Shown here: positions 1 to 6,840 of the stretch, in pieces
Position numbering within the stretch: the stretch's first letter is position 1
Layout of the letters: the number at the start of each line of letters is the position of its first letter
NCBI GenBank assembly: GCA_046727575.1
Contig: JBKPCV010000028.1
Span: forward strand, 1-23,990
Source: DASPTH01 sp046727575
Lineage (GTDB): Bacteria > Actinomycetota > Acidimicrobiia > IMCC26256 > DASPTH01
DNA: 23,990 bases
Reading direction: 5' to 3'
Notes under the pieces: model-generated
The model's database searches: none
Told to the model about the DNA's origin: nothing
Seen by the model: the letters and a program-made list of their open reading frames with translations, nothing else
Made by a program: the position numbers and the translations under genes

Positions 1-239
1 GCGATAGGGGAGTGGAGCACGACGAGCGGGGACACCGCGGTATCCGTCACCGTCTCGAGGAAGCGACGGAGATGGGCTTCCTCGGCCTGTTCCCACGCGA
101 GGCCGAACCGGACGTAGATCGGATGGGTCGTCCAGCCCTGCTGCGTGAGGTCGACAGTCAGCACCGCACTGTCGAGCCCGCCGCTCACGAGCACCGCAAC
201 CTGGTCACCGGTGATCGCGGGTTCGGTCGCGACGCTCAC
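1..239 (-). CDS. queC: 7-cyano-7-deazaguanine synthase (QueC-like), N-terminal part
   Basis: The minus strand from a GTG at 239 stays open to the window edge, giving about 79 residues. The translation carries a PP-loop ATP-pyrophosphatase signature, VSGGLDSAVL, near residues 18-27, followed by a PIYVRFGLAWE stretch typical of the QueC/ExsB family. QueC makes preQ0 from 7-carboxy-7-deazaguanine, ammonia and ATP. The GTG start overlaps the stop of the upstream queD by four bases (GTGA), so the two are probably translated together. The zinc-binding cysteines near the C-terminus lie outside the window. The family call rests on the PP-loop and the queD neighbour. A related PP-loop ligase is the main alternative. 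Confidence 0.8.
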   Translation of the reverse strand, partial: MSVATEPAITGDQVAVLVSGGLDSAVLTVDLTQQGWTTHPIYVRFGLAWEQAEEAHLRRFLETVTDTAVSPLVVLHSPI

Positions 240-601
240 GGTTCTCCCCGATAGACGCATCCCGACGTGCAGGTTTCGCGCACCACGACCTGTGACAGCT
301 CCGGCAACGCCGGGAGCACGCGGTTCCAGATCCACCGTGCCAGCACCTCGCTGGTCGGGTTGTCGAGTCCTTCGATCTCGTTCAGGTAGTAGTGGTCGAG
401 CTCGTCGAGCACCGGTTGCATCGCGCACGTGAGGTCCGCGAAGTCACGGATCCATCCCGTCTCGCCGTCGACCAGGCCTGCGATATAGACCGCGACGCTG
501 AACGAATGGCCGTGGAGACGCGCGCACTTGTGACCGGGCGGTACGTGGGGAAGACGATGCGCGGCCTCGAACGTGAACTCTTTGAAGATCTCGGCTCTCA
601 C
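236..601 (-). CDS. queD: 6-carboxy-5,6,7,8-tetrahydropterin synthase QueD
   Basis: This 121-residue protein has the length of Escherichia coli QueD and is recognisably similar to it along its whole length. The enzyme converts 7,8-dihydroneopterin triphosphate to 6-carboxytetrahydropterin, the second step towards preQ0. The expected zinc ligands are H15, H30 and H32 (in LHGH). C26 is the catalytic cysteine, D69-H70 the catalytic Asp-His pair, and E109 in the RETCTSGC segment anchors the pterin. The start is GTG. The FTFEAAHRLPH segment begins at the normal distance from the start, which supports it. The gene leads into queC with a GTGA overlap and diverges from the TMEM175-like gene 49 bp away. 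Confidence 0.93.
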   Translation of the reverse strand: MRAEIFKEFTFEAAHRLPHVPPGHKCARLHGHSFSVAVYIAGLVDGETGWIRDFADLTCAMQPVLDELDHYYLNEIEGLDNPTSEVLARWIWNRVLPALPELSQVVVRETCTSGCVYRGEP

Positions 602-650
602 CGGGGCCCTACGCTAGCTGTCGCGGGACATCTGCCTACGGCGCAACAAT

Positions 651-1301
651 GTGCCAATGACTGATGAGACCCCCACACAGCAGCGTCCGCGGGGACTCCG
701 GACGACGCGCCTGGAAGCGTTCAGTGACGGCGTCTTCGCGATCGCAATCACGTTGCTCGTCCTCGAGATCGCGGTTCCCGTCGGTTCGGAAGAGCACCTG
801 CTACGCGCGGTCGCCGACGAGTGGCCTTCGTACCTGGGCTACGTGGTCAGCTTCTCGACCGTCGGTGCGTTGTGGCTCGGGCACAGCGTGATCACCGAGT
901 ACCTCGAACGCGCCGACGCCGTGCTCGTTCGCCTCAATCTCCTGCTGCTCATGGTCGTGTCGTTCATCCCGTTTCCGACGCGATTACTCGCCGAGTACAA
1001 CGCGCATGACGACGCCGAACGAGTCGCGGCGACGATCTACGGGATCACGCTGCTCGCCGCTTCGGTCCTCCTGTCTGCGTTGTGGCAGTACTCGCTGCGA
1101 GCGCGCCTCATTCGGCCAAACGCGTCAGACGAAGAGGTCGAGGCGCTGACGCAGCGCCTCACGCCGAGTCTCGGCGGGTACGTCGTGATGATCGTGCTCG
1201 GTATCTTCCTGCCGACGGCTGCCGTGATCGGCTACCTCGCGATCGCGTTGTTCCGGCTCCTCCCCGTTGGGATCGTCAGGCGCCGCTCGCAGAAGTCGTG
1301 A
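651..1301 (+). CDS. TMEM175-family (DUF1211) potassium channel-like membrane protein
   Basis: The 216-residue protein opens with the family signature in TM1: R20-x3-F24-S25-D26-G27, followed by VFAIAITLLVLEI. About five or six hydrophobic segments are visible, roughly at residues 25-42, 60-82, 92-112, 126-146 and 172-200. Bacterial TMEM175 proteins carry one six-helix repeat and assemble as tetrameric, potassium-selective channels of the plasma membrane. The size here fits a single repeat. The start may be GTG 651 or ATG 657, which differ by two residues. The gene stands alone between a divergent queD and a convergent small gene, so context adds nothing. Family assignment is firm; conductance in this organism is inferred. 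Confidence 0.85.
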   Translation: MPMTDETPTQQRPRGLRTTRLEAFSDGVFAIAITLLVLEIAVPVGSEEHLLRAVADEWPSYLGYVVSFSTVGALWLGHSVITEYLERADAVLVRLNLLLLMVVSFIPFPTRLLAEYNAHDDAERVAATIYGITLLAASVLLSALWQYSLRARLIRPNASDEEVEALTQRLTPSLGGYVVMIVLGIFLPTAAVIGYLAIALFRLLPVGIVRRRSQKS

Positions 1302-1338
1302 ACGACGCCGAGCCACACCGGGCAGCGGGTTCTGGTCG

Positions 1339-1647
1339 TTAGGGTGATTGAATCACCGGGCCGGGCGCGGCTGGAGGCGCGGACGGAGGCTCGGTTGCGG
1401 TTGGTGGTTTCACCGCTTCGGCGGCTTCCTGCTGCACGCGCGCTGCTTGCTCGCGCGCGTCGCGCGCGACATCGCTTGCAGCCGATCTCGCATGGTTGGA
1501 GACACTCTTGGCGGCGCCCTTCGCGGAGTCGAGGACCCCGGCGGCCGGCTCGCGCGACGCGGCGACCTGCGGCGCGAACCGGTCGTAGAGGCTCTTCGCT
1601 CCCACTGCTGCCAGCGCCAAGACGGCGAGCCGGATGATGAGACGCAT
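1339..1647 (-). CDS. Small membrane-anchored Ala-rich protein, unknown function
   Basis: The ATG at 1647 is preceded by a good ribosome site (GAAGGAG, about 5 nt away) and gives 102 residues. Residues 3-17 form one hydrophobic helix. Residues 32-80 are rich in Ala, Lys, Arg, Asp and Gln in an amphipathic, probably coiled or LEA/apolipoprotein-like pattern (AKGAAKSV, ARDAREQAARVQQEAAEA). The last 20 residues are Pro/Ala-rich and probably disordered. I do not recognise a named family. The likely arrangement is an inner-membrane anchor with a long helical tail. It is convergent with the TMEM175-like gene. A longer upstream start is possible but would lack this ribosome site. Confidence 0.6.
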   Translation of the reverse strand: MRLIIRLAVLALAAVGAKSLYDRFAPQVAASREPAAGVLDSAKGAAKSVSNHARSAASDVARDAREQAARVQQEAAEAVKPPTATEPPSAPPAAPGPVIQSP

Positions 1648-1866
1648 CGGTGCTCCTTCAGACCGGGGACTCCGAGTGGCTACCCCGCGCGATGGCCGAT
1701 TAACCGTCGCATGACCGCGTCCGCGGCGCGACGAACTGGCCCTTTTGTCACATTCGCGGCGATTGAGCGGGTTGACGAGCGGTGTTGCGGCGTGGATTGA
1801 ATTCGTGCGGCTCGAGCAGCGGGGGAGCGGGCCGGCCGTATGGGGTGCTGAGCCGGGGAGCGCCGA

Positions 1867-2223
1867 ATGCGCGGCAGCACGCTCTTCGTGGGTCGGGTGG
1901 ACGGTCGAACCCTGGTCCGTATCACGGGCGAGCTCGACGCCGCGTACGCCCCGCAACTCGCCGACGTGTTGGCATTGGTCGAGGGGCCGCTCGTGATCGA
2001 CTGCAGCAGGCTCGAGTTCATCGACGGGGCGGGGCTTCGCGTGCTCGCGGAGGCCGTCGCTTCCCACGGTGGTGTCACGCTCCGCAGTCCATCCCCGTTC
2101 ATGGTGCGCGTCGCGGAGCTCGCCGAGTGGAAAGACGTCTTCGTGATCGAAGGAGTCCCGGGCGAGGAGCCGCAGGATTCCGCCGCGAGCGCGCGTACGG
2201 CGCGCCGTGTGACCGGCGAGTAG
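1867..2223 (+). CDS. STAS-domain protein (anti-sigma factor antagonist-like)
   Basis: The 118-residue protein has the STAS fold pattern: LVRITGELDAAYAPQL near residues 17-32, then LVIDCSRLEFIDGAGLRVL near 42-60. In SpoIIAA-type antagonists the second segment reads D-S-S-G, and the second serine is phosphorylated by the anti-sigma kinase. Here the corresponding bases encode D-G-A-G, so the phosphoacceptor is absent. The protein might act as a constitutive, non-switchable partner of an anti-sigma factor or as a sensor module. The last 20 residues are polar and probably disordered. GGGGAG precedes the ATG at a usual distance. No anti-sigma kinase or sigma factor gene is adjacent. Confidence 0.8.
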   Translation: MRGSTLFVGRVDGRTLVRITGELDAAYAPQLADVLALVEGPLVIDCSRLEFIDGAGLRVLAEAVASHGGVTLRSPSPFMVRVAELAEWKDVFVIEGVPGEEPQDSAASARTARRVTGE

Positions 2224-2301
2224 TCGCAGACGCTGTGGGGTAAACCGCAGCCGGTTGAGCAGTCAGCCGCGGACCGCGAGTCGACGAGGAGGGAGTCCGT
2301 C

Positions 2302-2661
2302 ATGGCCACTGCCAAACAGAAGGAAGCGGCACGGCGCAACATCAAGAAGGCGAGAAAGGTTCAGAGTGCGCGTGCACACGGCGCGAAAGTCCCGAAGCGG
2401 TCGCAGGGCATCAGCACCGCGGCGCAGAATCGGCTTCCCGACACAGAGTTTGCGTTCCCGAAGCAGCGCAAGGAACCGATCACTGATGGTGCCCACGTGC
2501 GGAACGCCGTCGCGCGCTTCGATCAGGTCGAAGGCGTCTCCGACGCCGAGCGGACGCGCGCCTGGAACCGCATCAAGAAGGCAGCGAAGAAGTACAACGT
2601 CGAGATCGACGCCGACGACTGGCGCGAGCTCTTCCGGGGAGGGAAGGCGAAGAAGCGGTGA
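2302..2661 (+). CDS. Small basic DUF6582-like protein
   Basis: The 119-residue protein has two parts. Residues 1-36 are strongly basic and include ARRNIKKARK, a motif that recurs at the N-terminus of small nucleic-acid-associated actinobacterial proteins. Residues 44-115 contain LPDTEFAFPKQRKEPITDGAHVRNAVARFDQV-type sequence (positions about 45-76) and end in a Trp-containing DDWRELF segment, which I recognise as the DUF6582 pattern. The function of that domain is unknown to me. The basic tail suggests nucleic-acid binding, but that is inference. GAGGAGGGAG upstream of the ATG is a strong ribosome site. The gene is monocistronic as far as I can see. Confidence 0.75.
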   Translation: MATAKQKEAARRNIKKARKVQSARAHGAKVPKRSQGISTAAQNRLPDTEFAFPKQRKEPITDGAHVRNAVARFDQVEGVSDAERTRAWNRIKKAAKKYNVEIDADDWRELFRGGKAKKR

Positions 2662-2680
2662 CCAGTCGGCGGCACGGGAG

Positions 2681-2788
2681 ACGCCGCCACACTGGGGGGT
2701 GATCTTCGCCGTCGCCGATTCCGCCGACCTTGTCGTGTCGGCGAAGAACGGCGTGGGGGTGCTCGCCGAGCCGATGGACCTTCCTGAT
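2681..2788 (+). pseudogene. Remnant of a VOC/glyoxalase-family gene
   Basis: Between two intact genes, one frame encodes about 36 residues beginning TPPHWGVIFAVADSAD and ending GVLAEPMDLPD. This matches the usual second half of a VOC protein (hydrophobic FAV-D strand, then a GG-VLxEPxDLP turn). No start or ribosome site fits. The segment expected next, a strand with a DPxGA motif, is missing in all three frames. I interpret it as the leftover of a deleted VOC gene, perhaps a former paralogue of the intact VOC gene 80 bp downstream. Chance resemblance cannot be excluded without a search. Confidence 0.45.
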
Positions 2789-2865
2789 GAGCTTCTGTGT
2801 TCGGCGCAGTCTCGCCCTTCGCGCGGAACACTCAGCAACCATCCAACCCCGAGGAGGCTCTCAAC

Positions 2866-3285
2866 GTGGACTGGAAACTCGAGAACATCGTGCTCCCCGT
2901 CTCCGACGTGGATCGCGCCAAAGCGTTTTACGAGCAGGTCGGTTTCAATCTCGATGTGGACCACCGCGCCGGTGACGAATTCCGGGTCGTCCAGCTCACG
3001 CCGCGGGGTTCCGCCTGTTCGATCGCCGTCGGCACCGGGCTCACTGCCTCGCCGCCGGGCTCGGCGGAAGGTCTGCACCTCGTGGTGACGGACATCGAAG
3101 CCGCGCGCGGCGAGCTCGTCGACCGCGGGATCGACGTCAGCGACTTCTTCCACTTCGGGGAGGCCGGACAGACCGCAGGCCTCGATCCCGAACGCCGCGA
3201 CTATGGCTCGTTCCTGAGCTTCAACGATCCGGACGGGAACGGCTGGCTCGTCCAGGAACGCAGGGGCACCGAACCGGCGGCATGA
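2866..3285 (+). CDS. VOC (glyoxalase/bleomycin resistance) family protein
   Basis: From GTG 2866 the protein has 139 residues. GAGGAGG at 2851-2857 sits 8 nt upstream and decides this start over the longer open frame. The N-terminus, LENIVLPVSDVDRAKAFYEQVGF, is the classic first VOC strand-helix unit. The C-terminus has the NDPDGNGWLVQE ending that normally carries the last strand and a metal-ligand Glu. The fold is typical of glyoxalase-like lyases, dioxygenases and resistance proteins, so the substrate cannot be assigned. It is followed by a palindromic hairpin and then the convergent TetR gene. Confidence 0.82.
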   Translation: MDWKLENIVLPVSDVDRAKAFYEQVGFNLDVDHRAGDEFRVVQLTPRGSACSIAVGTGLTASPPGSAEGLHLVVTDIEAARGELVDRGIDVSDFFHFGEAGQTAGLDPERRDYGSFLSFNDPDGNGWLVQERRGTEPAA

Positions 3286-3305
3286 CCACGGATCGACCCG
3301 AGGGC

Positions 3306-3336
3306 GTCACCGCGCTCCGCGGAGCGATGAGGTGAC
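3306..3336. terminator. Palindromic hairpin between convergent genes
   Basis: A perfect 14-bp palindrome, CGCTCCGCGGAGCG (3313-3326), is flanked by GTCACC (3306-3311) and its complement GGTGAC (3331-3336), which can extend the stem. It lies between the ends of the VOC and TetR genes, where a bidirectional terminator is expected. There is no T-tract, which is common in high-GC genomes. Confidence 0.45.
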
Positions 3337-3385
3337 CTCGCCCGTCGCAAGCCTGCAGTGGACCGGAACTGCCACCCCGGGGATC

Positions 3386-4072
3386 TCAACCGCGCGGACG
3401 CAACGACTCGACGAGGTGCGCGAGCCCGTACTCGAACTGGTCCGGAGAGGCCACGGTCGCAAGCTCGCCGCGCAGCGCGTGCAGGCTCGGGTACGAGTCG
3501 GGGTCGAGGTGGTCGATGGACTCCTCCCAAGCTGCGGTGTAGATCTCGGCCGGCTGTTCATGGACGCGGGGAAGTTCCCACACCACGAAGCCGAAGACGT
3601 ACGTGAGCAAGCTGTAGAACGTGCGCACGGCATCGAGCTCGGAGAAGCCCGCAGCCCGCAGAATGCTGTGCGTCTCCTCGAGTTGATCGAACACTGGGCC
3701 GACAGTCAGCCCTCGTTGGGCAAGGATGCGCGCGAGTCCGGGATGTCCGATCGTCGCGTCGCGTAGCCGACGGAGGTAGCCCACGACGCGCCCTTCCCAG
3801 TCGTCCGGCGCGCCGTCCGGCACCTGCACCTCGCTCAGCACTCGCTCGGCGACCGCGTTGACCAGGTCGTCCTTGTCCTGGACGTGCCGGTAGAGCGACA
3901 TGGTTCCCACGCCGAGGCGCTCGGCGAGCGACGGCATCGTGACCGCGTCCAGCCCTTCGGCATCGAGTTGCGTCAGCGCGGCCTCGACGATGCGGCCGCG
4001 GGAGAGCGTATTGCGTGGCACCCGCCGCGCCGCCCCCCGCTTCACGCGAGTGGTTCTTCGAGGTTTCGCCAT
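3386..4072 (-). CDS. TetR-family transcriptional regulator
   Basis: The 228-residue protein has a basic N-terminal tail (residues 1-22) and a TetR DNA-binding domain at about 25-70. The recognition helix lies in LAERLGVGTMSLYRHVQDKDDL (residues 49-70). The remainder resembles the TetR_C ligand domain. The start ATG is preceded by GAAGG about 7 nt away. The gene diverges from the metallo-hydrolase gene, and two matching palindromes occupy the intergenic region, so it most likely represses that gene and possibly its own. The effector is unknown; a lactone or the product of one of the neighbouring enzymes is plausible. Confidence 0.9.
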   Translation of the reverse strand: MAKPRRTTRVKRGAARRVPRNTLSRGRIVEAALTQLDAEGLDAVTMPSLAERLGVGTMSLYRHVQDKDDLVNAVAERVLSEVQVPDGAPDDWEGRVVGYLRRLRDATIGHPGLARILAQRGLTVGPVFDQLEETHSILRAAGFSELDAVRTFYSLLTYVFGFVVWELPRVHEQPAEIYTAAWEESIDHLDPDSYPSLHALRGELATVASPDQFEYGLAHLVESLRPRG

Positions 4073-4103
4073 GTCGGACCTTCACTCTTACGAATCTTCG
4101 CTT

Positions 4104-4118
4104 GCGTATGACATACGC
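4104..4118. promoter_or_regulatory. Putative TetR operator O1
   Basis: GCGTATGACATACGC is a perfect inverted repeat with 7-bp arms around one base. It covers the -35-like element of the lactonase promoter and is 31 bp from the TetR start codon. Its half-site GCGTAT is identical to that of the second palindrome. Confidence 0.75.
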
Positions 4119-4135
4119 TTGTGTTAGCGTATCAT
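4108..4135 (+). promoter_or_regulatory. Sigma-70-type promoter for the lactonase operon
   Basis: ATGACA (4108-4113) and TATCAT (4130-4135) are separated by 16 bp. Each differs by one base from the housekeeping consensus. The pair lies across the two palindromes, as expected for steric repression by a TetR dimer. Confidence 0.55.
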
Positions 4136-4141
4136 ATACGC
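4127..4141. promoter_or_regulatory. Putative TetR operator O2
   Basis: GCGTATCATATACGC has perfect 6-bp arms around a 3-bp centre. Its centre is 23 bp, about two helical turns, from that of O1, so two dimers could bind on one face of the DNA. It covers the -10 element and ends 20 bp before the GTG start of the lactonase. Confidence 0.75.
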
Positions 4142-4161
4142 AAGGCAGAGGAGGAGGATCC

Positions 4162-5040
4162 GTGAAATCCAAGATCAAGCGGGTCGCGCGGTTCAGTACG
4201 GGAACCGTCGACATCCATCCGCAGCACGCACACCGAGGGCGATCACCGACGTATTGGTGGATCCTCACGTCACGAGGCTGGCTCACCGGCCGCCCCATCA
4301 ACGTCTATGTCGTCGAACACGCCGACGGAGTCGTCGTTTTCGACACGGGACAGGACCGGGCCTCCGTGACCGATCCGCACTACTTTCCGGACGGGCCGGT
4401 CGGGGTGATCTACCGACGCCTTGCGCGGTTCCACATCGCCGAGACCGAGACGATGACCGCCGGCCTCGAGCGCCTCGGGTTCCGGCCAGCCGACGTGAGG
4501 ACTGCGGTGATCTCGCACCTCCACCAGGACCACATCGGGGGCGTCGGCGAGATCGCGCACGCGGAGCTGCTCGTCTCGCCGGACGAGTGGCGGTCGCTGC
4601 ATCGCCCGATGGCCGGGGCCCGCGGCCTGCTCCGCGAGCACATCGAGAGACCCGGCCTCACGTGGACGCCCGTCGAGTACGACAGGCTGGACGACCCGTC
4701 GCTCGGGCCGTTCACGACTGGACACGACCTGTTCGGCGACGGCTCACTGGTGATCCTGCCGACCCCCGGGCACACGTCGGGTTCCATGTCGATGTTGGTA
4801 CGGCGACCCGACAGTCCGCCCCTGTTGCTCGCGGGCGACCTGACGTACGACGTTCACGCGTTCGAGCGCGGTGTTTCGGGCGGCGTCGGCAGCCGGCGTC
4901 AGCTGCATAAGACGCGTGAGAAGGTCCTCGCACTGTGCGCGACCAATCCCGGCACGCGCATCCTCGCCGCACATGACCCGGCTGCCGCGGGACTCCTGGC
5001 GCTCGACGCGAGTCGACGGGAAGAACCGTTGGCCTCCTGA
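4162..5040 (+). CDS. Metallo-beta-lactamase-fold hydrolase, N-acyl-homoserine-lactonase-like
   Basis: GTG 4162 follows GAGGAGGAGG at a normal distance and gives 292 residues; the open frame extends further upstream but would run through the operators. The metal site is complete: H119-L-H121-Q-D123-H124, H204 (in PGHTSG), D226 (in AGDLTY) and H271 (in AAHDP). Y229, three residues after D226, matches the tyrosine that assists lactone opening in AiiA/AttM enzymes. These enzymes hydrolyse the lactone ring of acyl-homoserine lactones. Other lactones are possible substrates. It is the first gene after the TetR-controlled promoter and is probably cotranscribed with the isochorismatase-fold gene. Confidence 0.85.
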   Translation: MKSKIKRVARFSTGTVDIHPQHAHRGRSPTYWWILTSRGWLTGRPINVYVVEHADGVVVFDTGQDRASVTDPHYFPDGPVGVIYRRLARFHIAETETMTAGLERLGFRPADVRTAVISHLHQDHIGGVGEIAHAELLVSPDEWRSLHRPMAGARGLLREHIERPGLTWTPVEYDRLDDPSLGPFTTGHDLFGDGSLVILPTPGHTSGSMSMLVRRPDSPPLLLAGDLTYDVHAFERGVSGGVGSRRQLHKTREKVLALCATNPGTRILAAHDPAAAGLLALDASRREEPLAS

Positions 5041-5082
5041 CCCGTAACGTGGGCGCTCGGCCGCGGGATCGGGAGGCAGCCG

Positions 5083-5751
5083 ATGAACGAGACACGAACG
5101 AGGCGTGAGGAGTTCCTGCGGGGAATCATCGAGCCGTCGACTACCGCAGTGCTCACGATGGAGCTCCAGGAGGGTGTAGTGGGCAGCAGTGCGATGCTCC
5201 CCGCACTGGTCGATGAAGTCGAGCGAACGGGGATGCTCGACGTCGTGCGACGGGTCTGTACCGCGGCCCGCGATGCGGGTGTGCGGGTCGTGCACTGCAC
5301 CCACGTGACGCGGCCCGACGGAGCCGGGGCCGCGGTCAACTGCAAGATCTTCGCGCGGAGCGAGCGCCTCCGCCGTGAACGTGGTCACGGCCCGACGGAG
5401 CTCGGGACGCCCGGCGTGGAGCTCGTCGCCGGTCTCGAGGATCCGCGCGACATCGTGGTCCCGCGCCTGCACGGCATGACGCCGTTCACGTCGACGTCGC
5501 TCGACCAGATCCTGCGGAACCTCGGCATCCGGACCGTCGTGGCCACCGGTGTCTCCGTGAACCTCGGAGTCTTCGGCATGGCGCTCACCGCGCTCGACCT
5601 CGGATATCAGGTGGTGATCGTGCGCGACGCGGTTGCCGGTGTGCCGGCCGAGTACGCAGCGAGCGTCATCGACAACTCGCTGTCGATGATCGCGACCATC
5701 GTGACCGCGAACGAGCTGCTGGCCGCATGGAGCGTGCTCGGCGGGCCGTAG
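5083..5751 (+). CDS. Isochorismatase-fold protein lacking the catalytic cysteine
   Basis: The 222-residue protein follows the cysteine-hydrolase fold: TAVLTMELQEGVVG near residues 21-34, a VVHCTHV strand, and VVATGVSVNLGVFGMAL near 152-168. In active isochorismatases and nicotinamidases the first segment carries an Asp, the middle a Lys and the last a Cys (T-G-V-x-x-N-x-C-V). Here these are E27, apparently an Arg in VVPRLHGMTPF, and G162. Thiol chemistry is therefore impossible by the usual route. I recall actinobacterial relatives with the same Gly, so this is probably a lineage feature, not a fresh lesion. GGGAGG precedes the ATG; the lactonase ends 42 bp upstream. Confidence 0.8.
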   Translation: MNETRTRREEFLRGIIEPSTTAVLTMELQEGVVGSSAMLPALVDEVERTGMLDVVRRVCTAARDAGVRVVHCTHVTRPDGAGAAVNCKIFARSERLRRERGHGPTELGTPGVELVAGLEDPRDIVVPRLHGMTPFTSTSLDQILRNLGIRTVVATGVSVNLGVFGMALTALDLGYQVVIVRDAVAGVPAEYAASVIDNSLSMIATIVTANELLAAWSVLGGP

Positions 5752-5776
5752 CGCTTCGACGACGTAGGGTGCGGCA

Positions 5777-6766
5777 ATGGACTATCGACTTCTCGGACGT
5801 ACCGGCTTGCGTGTCAGTCCGCTCTGCCTCGGCACCATGAATTTCGGCATGCCGGCTGGCGGCGGGCGAGTGCAAACCGACGAGGACGAAGCGTTCCGCA
5901 TCATGGACCGCGGACTCGACCTCGGACTCAACTTCTTCGACACCGCCGACGTCTACGGCGGCGGAGGCGGTCGCACCGAGTCGATCGTCGGGCGCTGGTT
6001 CGCGCAGGGCGACGGTCGACGCGAGAAGGTCGTGATGGCGACGAAGGTGTACGGCACGCGCGGCAGCTGGCCCAACACCGGTCGCCTCTCCGCGCTCCAT
6101 ATCCGGCAGGCCTGCGAGGACAGCCTGCGGCGCATGCAGACCGATCACATCGACCTCTACCAGATGCACCACGTCGACCGAGACACGCCGTGGGATGAGA
6201 TCTGGCAGGCGATGGACGTGCTCGTCGCGCAAGGCAAGGTTCTGTACGTCGGCAGCAGCAATTTCGCCGCCTGGCACATCGTCAAGGCGAACGAAGCCGC
6301 GGCCCGTCGCCAGTCGTTCGGTCTGGTGTCGGAGCAGAGCCTGTACAACCTGAACGCGCGCATCGTCGAGCTCGAGGTGCTACCGGCGTGCCTCGACTAC
6401 GGCGTGGGAGTGATTCCGTGGAGCCCGCTCGCGGGTGGCCTGCTCGGCGGTGTGCTGGCGGAGCGCGAGCGTGGTGGGCGACGCGGCAGCGAGCGGATGC
6501 ACACTCAGGTCGAGGCGAACCGGAGCAAGCTCGAGGCGTGGGAAAAGCTCTGCGCCGAGATCGGCGCACCGCCCGCCGATGTGGCGCTCGCGTGGCTCCT
6601 CCACAACCCGGCGGTGACCGCGCCGATCATCGGTCCGCGGACCGTCGAGCAGCTCGACACCGCGCTCGGTGCGCTCGACGTGCGACTCAGCGCCGACGTG
6701 GTCGACGAGCTCGACCGGATCTTCCCCGGTCCCGGCGGCGCCGCCCCGGAGGCCTACGCCTGGTGA
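5777..6766 (+). CDS. Aldo/keto reductase
   Basis: The 329-residue protein is a full-length AKR of the YajO/Tas type. The catalytic tetrad is visible: D55 (in FFDTADVYG), Y60, K90 (in MATKVYG) and H131 (in LYQMHH). The NADPH-binding C-terminal part includes GSSNFAAWH and PIIGPRTVEQLDTALGAL. Such enzymes reduce aldehydes or ketones with NADPH in the cytoplasm. The substrate is not evident. It starts 25 bp after the isochorismatase-fold gene and may be the last gene of the lactonase operon. The convergent FAD oxidoreductase ends 67 bp downstream. Confidence 0.92.
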   Translation: MDYRLLGRTGLRVSPLCLGTMNFGMPAGGGRVQTDEDEAFRIMDRGLDLGLNFFDTADVYGGGGGRTESIVGRWFAQGDGRREKVVMATKVYGTRGSWPNTGRLSALHIRQACEDSLRRMQTDHIDLYQMHHVDRDTPWDEIWQAMDVLVAQGKVLYVGSSNFAAWHIVKANEAAARRQSFGLVSEQSLYNLNARIVELEVLPACLDYGVGVIPWSPLAGGLLGGVLAERERGGRRGSERMHTQVEANRSKLEAWEKLCAEIGAPPADVALAWLLHNPAVTAPIIGPRTVEQLDTALGALDVRLSADVVDELDRIFPGPGGAAPEAYAW

Positions 6767-6813
6767 CGCGCTTCATGCCACTGGCTTGACACGCGCGAGG
6801 CGCTGTCGCGAGG

Positions 6814-6840
6814 GGTGTCAGTCAGCGGTGGTGTCAGTCA
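6814..6840. repeat. Short direct repeat at the end of the FAD gene
   Basis: GGTGTCAGTCA occurs at 6814-6824 and again at 6830-6840, 16 bp apart. The second copy contains the stop codon of the FAD oxidoreductase. It could be a small slippage duplication; no function is evident. Confidence 0.5.

Noticed and set aside
1768..1800. TTGACG-N17-GATTGA as a promoter of the STAS gene.
   Set aside because: The -10 match is poor and lies 67 bp from the start codon. It is possible but too weak to list as a feature.
2224..2301. GGGTAA near 2237 as a -10 of a general-stress sigma factor for the DUF6582-like gene.
   Set aside because: No matching GTTT-type -35 element lies at the right distance, and a five- or six-base match is not evidence in this DNA.
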